DNA from: an uncultured Oscillospiraceae bacterium
Lineage (GTDB): Bacteria > Bacillota > Clostridia > Oscillospirales > Ruminococcaceae
NCBI GenBank assembly: GCA_934457235.1
Contig: CAKSHT010000060.1
Coordinates: forward strand, 1-12,915
Reading direction: 5' to 3'
DNA: 12,915 nucleotides
A program made the position numbers and the translations under genes. How positions within the stretch are numbered: position 1 is the stretch's first letter; each line of letters starts with the position of its first letter. Below the pieces are notes generated by a model that was not told where the DNA came from, made no database searches, and saw only the letters and a program-made list of their open reading frames with translations. Shown here in pieces: positions 7,518 to 12,915 of this stretch.

Positions 7518-7754
7518 CAGGGGGCTTTTACAAGCCCCCTGGAGACCGTCGAAAAAGTCACTAAAGTGACTTTTCCGCCGAACATCCGCCCTGCGCGCAC
7601 GGTTTGTCGGCTATGCCGACAAACCGCACACTTGTGCGGATAGAAGTATTTTTTGACCCGGCAAAGCTGGGTCAAAAAATTGATTTCAAAAGCCCGCTTC
7701 GCGGGCAAAATTTACTTTTTCGACAAGCTGCAGGGGGCTTTTACAAGCCCCCTG
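7518..7754. repeat. 237-bp composite palindromic element (MITE-like or structured-RNA repeat)
   Basis: The element is symmetric. Identical 24-nt hairpins sit at both ends (7518-7541 and 7731-7754; stem CAGGGGGCTT, loop TTAC). Each is followed inward after exactly 6 nt by one arm of an exact 11-bp inverted repeat, GTCGAAAAAGT at 7548-7558 and ACTTTTTCGAC at 7714-7724. Inside are further hairpins: 7553-7574 (AAAAGTCAC/GTGACTTTT), 7584-7641 (imperfect long stem with an 11-bp perfect core GGTTTGTCGGC at 7601-7625), 7648-7680 (a stem of about 15 bp around GACCC/GGGTC with an AAA loop) and 7692-7706 (GCCCGC/GCGGGC). There is no credible reading frame inside. The form fits a small non-autonomous palindromic element; no clear target-site duplication was found. 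Confidence 0.7.
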
Positions 7755-7770
7755 TTATTTTGTTAAAAAG
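7731..7770 (+). terminator. Likely Rho-independent terminator for the Ig-like lipoprotein gene
   Basis: The right-hand copy of the repeated hairpin (10-bp stem CAGGGGGCTT/AAGCCCCCTG) is followed on the plus strand by TTATTTTGTT. The left-hand copy at 7518-7541 is closer to the stop codon but is followed by GAGACC, so it lacks a U tract. Confidence 0.55.
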
Positions 7771-7780
7771 AAACTTCCCC

Positions 7781-7883
7781 AGGCTGCCGAGAAAGGTGCA
7801 GATGCTAGGAAACGCCGGTATGGCTAGGCTTTGTGCCTGCCATACCGGCGTTGACGACGCAGATGTATCTTTATCGACAGCCT
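7781..7883. repeat. Long imperfect inverted repeat (hairpin element)
   Basis: The arms begin AGGCTG (7781) and end CAGCCT (7883). They pair imperfectly over about 36 nt and then enter a perfect 14-bp stem, AACGCCGGTATGGC (7811-7824) with GCCATACCGGCGTT (7839-7852). The tip adds AGGC/GCCT around TTTGT. The heptamer GCAGATG occurs in direct orientation in both arms (7798-7804 and 7859-7865). There is no reading frame. It could be a structured RNA, a degenerate palindromic repeat, or a transcription barrier between the convergent genes. Confidence 0.6.
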
Positions 7884-7885
7884 GA

Positions 7886-7919
7886 CAGGGGCTTTGAAAA
7901 GCCCCTGTTTCTTTTATAT
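7886..7919 (+). terminator. Hairpin terminator between convergent genes (third copy of the hairpin family)
   Basis: CAGGGGCTT pairs with AAGCCCCTG around a TGAA loop (7886-7907) and is followed on the plus strand by TTTCTTTTATAT. It is a shorter relative of the hairpins at 7518 and 7731. It directly abuts the tyrS stop codon. On the tyrS strand the stem is followed by TCAGGC rather than a U tract, so its value as a tyrS terminator is doubtful. Confidence 0.55.
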
Positions 7920-7920
7920 G

Positions 7921-9126
7921 TTACTTGCGTACTACCTTGTGGTATACCTTCTTGCCCTTGCGGATAATAACCTCGGGGTCAATGGTAATTTCTGCGTTTA
8001 CGTCCTCGACGATAACGTCGTTGACTGCCACGCCCTTGCCCGCGATAAGTGTTCTTGCCTCGCGCTTGGAGGTAACAAGCTTTGTAACCATCATCAGGTC
8101 AAGGATTCCGATCCTGCCATCGGGAAGCTCAAGTTCGGTGGTGGGCATGTTCTCGGTGTTGCCCTTGCCGCCGAACAGCGCCTTTGCAGCGTCCAGAGCC
8201 TTGTTGGCTTCTTCCTCGCCGTGAACCAGCTTTGTCAGCTCGTATGCGAGGATCTCCTTTGCCTTGTTCAGCTGACTGCCCTCCCAACTGGACATAGCCT
8301 CGATCTCCTCAATAGGAAGGAACGTCAGCATGCGTATGCACTTCATTACGTCCGCATCGGCAACGTTTCTCCAGTACTGGAAGAACTCGAACGGGGAGGT
8401 CTTTTCGGGGTCGAGCCATACGGCTCCCTTTTCGGTCTTGCCCATCTTCTTGCCCTCGGAGTTGAGAAGCAGTGTGATAGTCATTGCGTGAGCGTCCTTG
8501 CCGAGCTTCTTGCGGATAAGCTCAGTACCGCCGAGCATGTTAGCCCACTGGTCGTCGCCGCCGAACTGCATGTTACAGCCGTACTTCTGGAACAGCATGT
8601 AGAAGTCGTAACTCTGCATGATCATGTAGTTGAACTCCAGGAACGTCAGACCGCGCTCCCAGCGCTGCTTGTAGCACTCAAAGGACAGCATCTTGTTTAC
8701 GCTGAAGCAAGCGCCTACCTCGCGCAGAACATCGATGTAGTTAAGGTTCATCAGCCAGTCCGCGTTGTTTACCATTATAGCCTTGCCGTCGGAGAAGTCG
8801 ATAAAGCGGCTCATCTGCTTCTTGAAGCAATCAATGTTGTGCTGGATAGTTTCCGGAGTGAGCATCTTTCTCATATCGGACTTACCGGAAGGGTCGCCGA
8901 TCATTCCGGTGCCGCCGCCGAGAAGCGCGATAGGCTTGTTGCCTGCCATCTGGAGGCGCTTCATAAGGCAGAGAGCCATGAAGTGACCTACATGCAGGGA
9001 ATCTGCTGTCGGGTCGAAGCCGATGTAGAATGTTGCCTTGCCCTCGTTGATCATCTTTTTGATCTCTTCCTCGTTTGTAACCTGCGCGATAAGTCCGCGT
9101 GCTACTAATTCGTCGTAAAGTGTCAT
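7921..9126 (-). CDS. tyrS: Tyrosyl-tRNA synthetase
   Basis: Charges tRNA-Tyr with tyrosine in the cytoplasm. The 401-residue class I synthetase has the HIGH-type motif HVGH (45-48) after FDPTADSL, the GDPSGK loop (77-82), the tyrosine-site region QSYDFYMLF (171-179) and QFGGDDQW (187-194), the KMSKS-type motif KMGKT (227-231), and a C-terminal S4 RNA-binding domain (about 337-398). The KMGKTE form and length place it with the E. coli-like TyrRS group. The start ATG at 9124-9126 has AAGGAG 7 nt upstream; the frame runs 13 codons further upstream without an SD. It is the last gene of the minus-strand run that begins at the T-box leader (10326-10562), with a 128-bp gap after the lipoprotein gene and no T-box directly in front of it. 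A TATAAT at 9179-9184 lacks a matching -35. Confidence 0.97.
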   Translation of the reverse strand: MTLYDELVARGLIAQVTNEEEIKKMINEGKATFYIGFDPTADSLHVGHFMALCLMKRLQMAGNKPIALLGGGTGMIGDPSGKSDMRKMLTPETIQHNIDCFKKQMSRFIDFSDGKAIMVNNADWLMNLNYIDVLREVGACFSVNKMLSFECYKQRWERGLTFLEFNYMIMQSYDFYMLFQKYGCNMQFGGDDQWANMLGGTELIRKKLGKDAHAMTITLLLNSEGKKMGKTEKGAVWLDPEKTSPFEFFQYWRNVADADVMKCIRMLTFLPIEEIEAMSSWEGSQLNKAKEILAYELTKLVHGEEEANKALDAAKALFGGKGNTENMPTTELELPDGRIGILDLMMVTKLVTSKREARTLIAGKGVAVNDVIVEDVNAEITIDPEVIIRKGKKVYHKVVRK

Positions 9127-9179
9127 TGTTTTTCTCCTTGATATGTTAAATTTAAATTTTTTCAACTTTCAACTGTGTA

Positions 9180-9227
9180 TTATACGGGAAAACTCCCATA
9201 AGCGATGGAAACTCTTTTAATTTCCAT
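9180..9227 (-). CDS. Possible 15-codon small ORF upstream of tyrS
   Basis: A minus-strand frame, MEIKRVSIAYGSFPV then TAA, has ATG at 9225-9227 and an extended SD (AGGGGTGAT) whose GGGG ends 8 nt upstream. It lies 27 bp after the lipoprotein stop and 53 bp before tyrS. Its RNA can fold into two hairpins: ATGGAAA with TTTCCAT, which would hide the start codon, and TATGGGA with TCCCGTA around GTTT. It contains a single Tyr codon. It may be a leader peptide, a coupling ORF, or chance; there is no independent evidence of translation. Confidence 0.3.
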   Translation of the reverse strand: MEIKRVSIAYGSFPV

Positions 9228-9254
9228 TGATATCACCCCTCTCGGCGCCGGTCA

Positions 9255-9779
9255 TTATCCGGCATTATCTGTAAGCTTAAAGCTCTTCAGTGAATCTATA
9301 AGTGCGTCTTGATATTCCGCTAACTCGCCGTTGTCCGGAACATATGAAATCACGACCCACGAATTATCGTCAATCATATAATCGCAGTGAACAGACTCCT
9401 GCCCGCTGAATCTGGAAATATACGAATCAAGTCCGTTTATCTCAAGCTCTTCAATCGAAAAGGTATCCGGTGTAACTTCTGCCAGCATTTTGCTCTTTTC
9501 AATCATAATGTTTCCATCGCTGTTTTCGTTGTACTGTACAGTCATGGTCACGGGTCTGCCGTCCTCGCCGCTCACCGCAAGGCTGATGCTCTTGTCATAA
9601 ATAGCTAAACCGATTTGGCTGAGATCCAGGTTATGAACCTTGTAACTAACGAAATCCGGAACATCAATGCTAAACGAGATATCATCGCAGGAAAACTGCT
9701 GAACAGCTGAGCCATGCCCCGAACAGCCCGCCGCAAACATCACCGAAATAACCGCAGGAACCAAAATCCATCTTTTCAT
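9255..9779 (-). CDS. Small secreted lipoprotein of unknown function
   Basis: A 174-residue protein beginning MKRWILVPAVISVMFAAGC, a compact lipoprotein signal with lipobox FAAGC (Cys19), so it is predicted to be anchored outside the membrane. The mature part alternates short strands and ends in a helix-like segment (YQDALIDSLKSFKL); this layout recalls PsbP/DcrB-like lipoproteins, but I cannot assign the family securely. No catalytic motif is visible; two cysteines remain after the lipid Cys. The ATG at 9777-9779 has AAAGG 9 nt upstream; a TTG three codons earlier is less likely. It lies 25 bp after the NUDIX gene, probably on the same transcript, and is followed by the small ORF and tyrS. 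No functional link to tRNA charging is apparent. Confidence 0.75.
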   Translation of the reverse strand: MKRWILVPAVISVMFAAGCSGHGSAVQQFSCDDISFSIDVPDFVSYKVHNLDLSQIGLAIYDKSISLAVSGEDGRPVTMTVQYNENSDGNIMIEKSKMLAEVTPDTFSIEELEINGLDSYISRFSGQESVHCDYMIDDNSWVVISYVPDNGELAEYQDALIDSLKSFKLTDNAG

Positions 9780-9804
9780 ATAAACCAACCTTTATTCATA
9801 TTTT

Positions 9805-10287
9805 CTACTTCAGGGAATCCCTGAGCAGATCCTTACCAACCGTACCATGGCTCAGCAGTTCGCGGGTTTCTTCAAGCCCGAACCACCCGGCCCGCTCGAC
9901 TTCGCCGGAAAGCCGGAACTCGCCGCGCTTCACCGTACATAAATACCCTATCATAAGATTATCGTGCCTGGGATAATAATAGCTGCTGATGTAGCGCATA
10001 TTCATTACCTCCAGCCCGGTTTCCTCGCGAATTTCGCGGACTGCGGTCTGCTCGGCAGTTTCATGCTCCTTGATGAATCCCGCAACGCAGACGTAATTCT
10101 TTGTCGCGTATGTCTGGCGTATCAGCGCGTAATTACCCTCGCCGTCAGTCAGCAGACAGATAACGCAGGGGTATGAGAAACTGAACCACGGTCTGTTACA
10201 GACTTCGCAGAAAGGGATCTCGCCCTCGTCGCCTATTGGCTTTTTTATAAGCTTGCCGCCGCAATACGGGCAGAATGTGAACTGCAT
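9805..10287 (-). CDS. NUDIX hydrolase with N-terminal zinc ribbon (NudC-like)
   Basis: A 160-residue pyrophosphohydrolase. The N-terminus has a zinc ribbon with Cys6, Cys9 (CPYCGGKL), Cys27 and Cys30 (CEVC). It is followed by a complete Nudix box from Gly70 to Leu92 (G-x5-E-x7-REIREETGL), with catalytic Glu88/Glu89 for metal binding. After the box, SSYYYPRHDNLMIGY (101-115) lines up with the NADH-pyrophosphatase signature SQPWPFPxSLMxGF but lacks its tryptophan and prolines, so NAD(H) or RNA-cap specificity is uncertain. It is shorter than full NudC proteins, which carry an extra N-terminal domain. The ATG at 10285-10287 has GGGGGTGAT placed 5-7 nt upstream. The gene begins about 40 nt after the T-box terminator, so it is the first gene controlled by that riboswitch, an unusual position for this family. 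Confidence 0.9.
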   Translation of the reverse strand: MQFTFCPYCGGKLIKKPIGDEGEIPFCEVCNRPWFSFSYPCVICLLTDGEGNYALIRQTYATKNYVCVAGFIKEHETAEQTAVREIREETGLEVMNMRYISSYYYPRHDNLMIGYLCTVKRGEFRLSGEVERAGWFGLEETRELLSHGTVGKDLLRDSLK

Positions 10288-10325
10288 ATAATCACCCCCA
10301 GATAATATCCCCAGTAACGCTCCTA

Positions 10326-10366
10326 CAATACAAACGCCCTCCATGAGCCGAAACTCACAGAGGGCG
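10326..10366 (-). terminator. T-box controlled intrinsic terminator
   Basis: CGCCCTCTGTGAG pairs with CTCATGGAGGGCG around TTTCGG, followed by TTTGTATTG. It is the OFF-state hairpin of the T-box leader and, because no other terminator follows DAHP synthase, also its likely 3' end under replete conditions. Confidence 0.85.
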
Positions 10367-10562
10367 AATTATCGCGGTACCACCTCAGTTCGCGGGAAAT
10401 CCCGCCTTGTGGCAGCTGTAACGGGCTTACCCGTGCGGAACTACTCACCTACGCTTTCGCACCGCCGCTCGGGGAGGTAATTCATCGCGGAGTTCCTGCC
10501 GCTTCGCACCAAACAGCGGCTCTCTGAAAGGAATGCTCCGGGACTACTGTTTTCCCGTCAAC
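10326..10562 (-). promoter_or_regulatory. T-box riboswitch leader, probable tyrosine specifier
   Basis: Read on the minus strand. Stem I starts with GACGGGA and carries the AGTAG loop-E half (10548-10544), the AGAGAGC bulge and the distal loop GGTGCGAA. The specifier loop on the returning arm is GAA-T-TAC-C, so the specifier is read as UAC (10479-10477, Tyr); a one-base shift would give UUA (Leu). Stem III-type hairpins ACGGG/CCCGT and GCGGGA/TCCCGC follow. The T-box bulge GAGGTGGTACCGCG is at 10386-10373; its TGGT expects a tRNA with discriminator A, as tRNA-Tyr has. GAGG and GCG can pair with CCTC and CGC as antiterminator, competing with a 13-bp terminator stem (10366-10335) followed by TTTGTATTG. 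It lies between DAHP synthase (27 nt upstream) and the NUDIX gene, with tyrS two genes further on. Confidence 0.93.
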
Positions 10563-10588
10563 GCTTTCGATATTAACTTAAACTCAAA

Positions 10589-11617
10589 TTACAGCTGATC
10601 TGCGATTTCCAGAACTAATTTCTCGCTCTTTTCCCAGCCCAGACAGGGATCCGTTATCGACTTGCCGTAAACGCCATCGCCAACCTTCTGCGCGCCGTCC
10701 TCGATGTAGCTTTCGATCATCAGACCCTTAACCATGCTTCGTATCTCCGAAGAATGGCGCATGGAGTGGAGTATCTCGTTGGCAATCCTTATCTGCTCAA
10801 GATACTTCTTGCCGCTGTTGGAGTGGTTGGTGTCCACGATGCACGCCATATTCTTGAGGTTCTTTTCCTGGTACATATCATACAGCAGCTTGAGATCCTC
10901 ATAGTGGTAGTTCGGGATCGTCTGGTCGTGCTTGTTCTGCGCTCCGCGGAGAATAGCGTGCGCCAGCGGATTTCCGTCGGTTGCCACTTCCCAGCCGCGG
11001 TAGATGAATGTGTGGCTGCTCTGCGCCGCACGGATAGAGTTCAGCATGATGGAAATAGTGCCGCTGGTGGGATTCTTCATACCGCAGGGGCACTCCATGC
11101 CGCTGGCGGTAAGGCGGTGCTCCTGATCCTCAACGGAACGCGCACCGACTGCGACATAGCTCAGTATGTCTGAGAGATAGCGGTAGTTCTCCGGATAGAG
11201 CATTTCGTCAGCGCATACAAGTCCGGTTTCCTCAATAGCGCGGGTGTGGAGCTTACGGACATGTATAAGTCCCTCCAGCATATCCTCGCCCTTGGTGGGG
11301 TCGGGCTGATGTATCATTCCCTTGTAGCCCTCGCCGGTAGTACGGGGCTTGTTGGTGTATATTCTCGGAATAATGATGATTTTATCCTTAACCTGCTCCT
11401 GGAGTCTTGCCAGGCGGCTGGTGTAATCCATGACGGAATTCTCGTTGTCAGCGGAGCAGGGTCCGATGATCAGCAGGAACTTGTCGGACTTTCCGGTGAA
11501 CACATCGGCGATCATCGCGTCACGCTCGGACTTTATCGCCTTTATCTTGTCGCTGAGCGGATAAAGCTCTTTTATTTCCTTAGGTACGGGGAGCTTTCTG
11601 CGGAAATTCATTGACAT
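10589..11617 (-). CDS. 3-deoxy-7-phosphoheptulonate synthase (DAHP synthase, AroF/G/H type)
   Basis: Condenses phosphoenolpyruvate and erythrose 4-phosphate into DAHP, the first step of the shikimate pathway to Tyr, Phe and Trp. The 342-residue length and motifs fit the E. coli-like type I alpha class: IGPCSAD (51-57, with metal-ligand Cys54), KPRTTGEGYKG (90-100), VGARSVEDQEHR (157-168), MKNPTSG (180-186), DTNHSNS with metal-ligand His265, Glu302 in MIESY and Asp323 in SITDPCLGW. Which amino acid inhibits it cannot be told from sequence alone. The start ATG at 11615-11617 has AAGGAG 10 nt upstream; a second ATG two codons later is further from the SD. It has a perfect promoter and is followed by the T-box leader, which would place a tyrosine-sensing switch immediately after it. 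Confidence 0.95.
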   Translation of the reverse strand: MSMNFRRKLPVPKEIKELYPLSDKIKAIKSERDAMIADVFTGKSDKFLLIIGPCSADNENSVMDYTSRLARLQEQVKDKIIIIPRIYTNKPRTTGEGYKGMIHQPDPTKGEDMLEGLIHVRKLHTRAIEETGLVCADEMLYPENYRYLSDILSYVAVGARSVEDQEHRLTASGMECPCGMKNPTSGTISIMLNSIRAAQSSHTFIYRGWEVATDGNPLAHAILRGAQNKHDQTIPNYHYEDLKLLYDMYQEKNLKNMACIVDTNHSNSGKKYLEQIRIANEILHSMRHSSEIRSMVKGLMIESYIEDGAQKVGDGVYGKSITDPCLGWEKSEKLVLEIADQL

Positions 11618-11656
11618 TTTTATGTATCTCCTTCTTTTGCAATGTATCCGGAAAAT

Positions 11657-11685
11657 ATTATATCACCATTTGCGAAAAATGTCAA
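11657..11685 (-). promoter_or_regulatory. Consensus sigma-A promoter for the DAHP synthase transcript
   Basis: On the minus strand TTGACA (11685-11680) and TATAAT (11662-11657) match consensus exactly with a 17-bp spacer, and TGA precedes the -10. Transcription should start near 11650, giving a leader of about 33 nt with no T-box or other riboswitch before the gene. Confidence 0.9.
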
Positions 11686-11725
11686 GCAGAATTTCACGCT
11701 GTGCCGTATGAAAGCTTATTGAACG

Positions 11726-11756
11726 AAAAAGCGCCGCGAATGATCGCAGCGCCTTT
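11726..11756 (-). terminator. Rho-independent terminator of mscL
   Basis: On the minus strand GCGCTGCGA pairs with TCGCGGCGC (one G-T wobble) around TCAT, followed by TTTTT; AAAG on the left extends the stem into the T tract. It ends 4 bp after the mscL stop codon and cleanly separates mscL from the DAHP synthase promoter. Confidence 0.92.
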
Positions 11757-11760
11757 GACT

Positions 11761-12255
11761 TTACTTATTTGCGGAAGTTTCCTTTTCCTTGAGCAGATCT
11801 CTTATCTCGGTCAGCAGAACTATCTGCGGATCGGGCTTAGGTTCGGGCTTGGGTTCTTCCTTTTTCTTGCGGTGGAGCTTGGAAATCACCTTCAGCAGCG
11901 CGAATACCGACAGTGCGATAAGCAGGAAACTGATTATCGACTGAATGAACGCGCCATAATTGATGGATATTTCAGCAACTCCGGGAGTTACTATCTCGCC
12001 GGCTTCGTTGAGCACTTCCTCAACAGCGGGCTGTATAACGAGCTTCAGCTCCGAGAAATCCACCTTGCCGGTGATAAGTCCCAGAACCGGCATCAGCAGG
12101 TCGCCTACCAGTGAATTCACTATCGCTGTGAACGCAGAACCGATGATAAGACCTACAGCCATATCCAGAACGTTGCCCTTGGATATGAACGCCTTGAATT
12201 CCTTTGCCAGCTTGAATTTGTCCTTTTTCTGTTCCGGCTTCTTTTCCTCTGCCAT
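11761..12255 (-). CDS. mscL: Large-conductance mechanosensitive channel MscL
   Basis: Pentameric channel that opens under membrane tension to release solutes on osmotic downshock. The 164-residue product has the family signature FKAFISKGNVLDMAVGLIIG at 20-39 with the pore helix TM1 (about 28-50), a periplasmic loop (about 60-98), TM2 (about 101-127), a basic turn (KLHRKKK) and a C-terminal cytoplasmic helix (PQIVLLTEIRDLLKEK). It is longer than E. coli MscL (136 residues) because of a lysine-rich N-terminal extension of about 15 residues and a Pro/Lys/Glu linker (PKPEPKPDP) before the C-terminal helix. The ATG at 12253-12255 has GAGG 8 nt upstream. It is monocistronic, with its own promoter and terminator. 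Confidence 0.97.
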   Translation of the reverse strand: MAEEKKPEQKKDKFKLAKEFKAFISKGNVLDMAVGLIIGSAFTAIVNSLVGDLLMPVLGLITGKVDFSELKLVIQPAVEEVLNEAGEIVTPGVAEISINYGAFIQSIISFLLIALSVFALLKVISKLHRKKKEEPKPEPKPDPQIVLLTEIRDLLKEKETSANK

Positions 12256-12307
12256 GATCTTTACCTCACATTATGTAGTATTAATCCGGCGCAGTGCACC
12301 TAAAAAT

Positions 12308-12336
12308 ATAATAGCACAAACTGTCATGCTTGTCAA
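12308..12336 (-). promoter_or_regulatory. Sigma-A promoter for mscL
   Basis: On the minus strand TTGACA (12336-12331) and TATTAT (12313-12308) are 17 bp apart, and TGC before the -10 gives an extended -10. The -35 lies 2 bp after the citrate synthase stop codon. The predicted leader is about 45 nt. Confidence 0.85.
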
Positions 12337-12338
12337 GG

Positions 12339-12915
12339 TCACTTTCTGTCGCTGAGCGCAACGTACTTCTTGTCAAGGTTTATCGCCTTGTATGCCGGGC
12401 GGATAATGCGCTTGCCATTGATCATCTCTTCCATTCTGTGGGCGCACCAGCCTGCCATTCTTGCGCATGCGAACAGTCCTGTGTACATGTCTACCGGAAT
12501 CTTGAGCATCTTATAAACCAGTCCGGAATACATGTCCACGTTAGCGCATATATTCTTAATGTCGCCGCGCTCGTCCGCGAATACGCCGGGAGTAAGGCGC
12601 TCGATGCTGTCAAGCAGCAGGAATTCCTTTTCGAACTCCGTGCCCTTTGCGAGCTTCATCGCGTTCTCCTTGAGTATCTTCGCACGCGGGTCAGACAGTG
12701 TATATACCGCATGTCCCATACCGTAGATAAGTCCGGAGCGGTCGCCCTCCTCCTTGCGGAGAAGCTTGTGGAGATAGTCAGCGACTTCCTGGTCGTTGTC
12801 CCAGTGCTGAATGCCTTTCTTAGCGAAATCCAGCATCTCCATGACCTTGATGTTCGCGCCGCCGTGGCGGGGACCCTTCAGCGAACCGATAGCCGCTGCA
12901 TACGCAGAATAAGCG
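12339..12915 (-). CDS. Citrate synthase, C-terminal part (cut by window edge)
   Basis: The visible 191 codons are the C-terminal half of a citrate (or 2-methylcitrate) synthase, which condenses oxaloacetate with acetyl-CoA. Open frame continues past 12915; the ATG at 12842 is internal, since the conserved GPRHGGAN precedes it. Recognisable sites are the catalytic His of GPRHGGAN (about residue 17 of the visible part), the second catalytic His of GMGHAVYTLSDPRA, the catalytic Asp in NVDMYSG and the substrate-binding Arg in ACARMAGWCAH, ending with RIIRPAYKA. In the GHRVY box of well-studied enzymes an Arg follows the His; here it is Ala (GHAVY), a variant that may be normal for this clade. No terminator lies between this stop and the mscL promoter. 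Confidence 0.93.
   Translation of the reverse strand, partial: AYSAYAAAIGSLKGPRHGGANIKVMEMLDFAKKGIQHWDNDQEVADYLHKLLRKEEGDRSGLIYGMGHAVYTLSDPRAKILKENAMKLAKGTEFEKEFLLLDSIERLTPGVFADERGDIKNICANVDMYSGLVYKMLKIPVDMYTGLFACARMAGWCAHRMEEMINGKRIIRPAYKAINLDKKYVALSDRK

Noticed and set aside
7518..7541. Hairpin directly after the Ig-like lipoprotein stop as its terminator
   Set aside because: Strong stem but followed by GAGACC rather than a U tract; the second copy at 7731 is the better terminator candidate.
7548..7724. CRISPR array
   Set aside because: The repeats are inverted pairs with different sequences and there are no regularly spaced direct repeats or unique spacers.
7604..7885. 93-codon frame through the hairpin region
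   Set aside because: It is made entirely of palindromic repeat sequence, has no SD, and would read through both hairpin elements.
7894..9108. Long plus-strand open frame of 404 codons opposite tyrS
   Set aside because: It lies antisense to a full, motif-complete tyrosyl-tRNA synthetase; its His/Leu/Val-rich composition is typical of an antisense shadow and it has no SD or domain.
9179..9207. Independent tyrS promoter with TATAAT at 9179-9184
   Set aside because: The -10 is perfect but the hexamer 17 bp upstream is CATCGC, and 16-18 bp spacings give nothing closer to TTGACA; a weak promoter cannot be excluded.
10563..10640. Promoter just upstream of the T-box leader
   Set aside because: Best pairs (TTCTGG/TAATTT with 17 bp, or TAATAT without a matching -35) are poor, so I did not annotate one.

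Overview
The window looks like a chromosomal segment of a moderately GC-rich, low-motility-element gut-type Firmicute, most likely an Oscillospiraceae/Ruminococcus-like bacterium. The basis is: near-consensus sigma-A promoters, strong GGAG/GGGGGTGAT Shine-Dalgarno (SD) sites, a T-box riboswitch, a DUF1385 (YqhQ-like) gene next to prmC, OmpR/PhoB-type two-component genes, and several small lipoproteins with uncharacterised extracytoplasmic domains. The genus is an inference from gene style, not from a database match.

Layout. (1) Positions 1-6682, all minus strand: a tight seven-gene run starting at a good promoter (6654-6682). In order: polytopic membrane protein, FG-GAP-like lipoprotein, PhoB-type response regulator, HAMP histidine kinase, DUF1385 membrane protein, PrmC (release-factor glutamine methyltransferase) and RecA (only its first 66 codons are in the window). 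Gaps are 0-50 bp and four junctions overlap or nearly overlap, so co-transcription is likely. (2) Positions 6798-7515, plus strand: a consensus promoter and a lipoprotein with a Big_14-like Ig domain. (3) Positions 7516-7920: a 405-bp convergent gap with no gene, packed with hairpins. It holds a 237-bp symmetric palindromic element, a second ~100-bp hairpin element, and three related hairpins that punctuate them. (4) Positions 7921-11685, minus strand: a consensus promoter, DAHP synthase, a T-box leader, a NudC-like NUDIX hydrolase, a small lipoprotein and tyrosyl-tRNA synthetase. The T-box has a probable tyrosine (UAC) specifier, so the likely logic is that aromatic biosynthesis is transcribed first and tyrosine limitation lets transcription continue towards tyrS, with the NUDIX and lipoprotein genes carried along. 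(5) Positions 11726-12336, minus: mscL with its own promoter and a strong terminator. (6) Positions 12339-12915, minus: C-terminal part of citrate synthase, cut by the window edge.

Most genes are ordinary core genes. The parts that deserve a second look are the T-box placed in front of a NUDIX hydrolase rather than tyrS itself, the nested palindromic elements at 7518-7907, a 15-codon reading frame with a good SD between the lipoprotein and tyrS, and the signalling cassette fused to prmC-recA.
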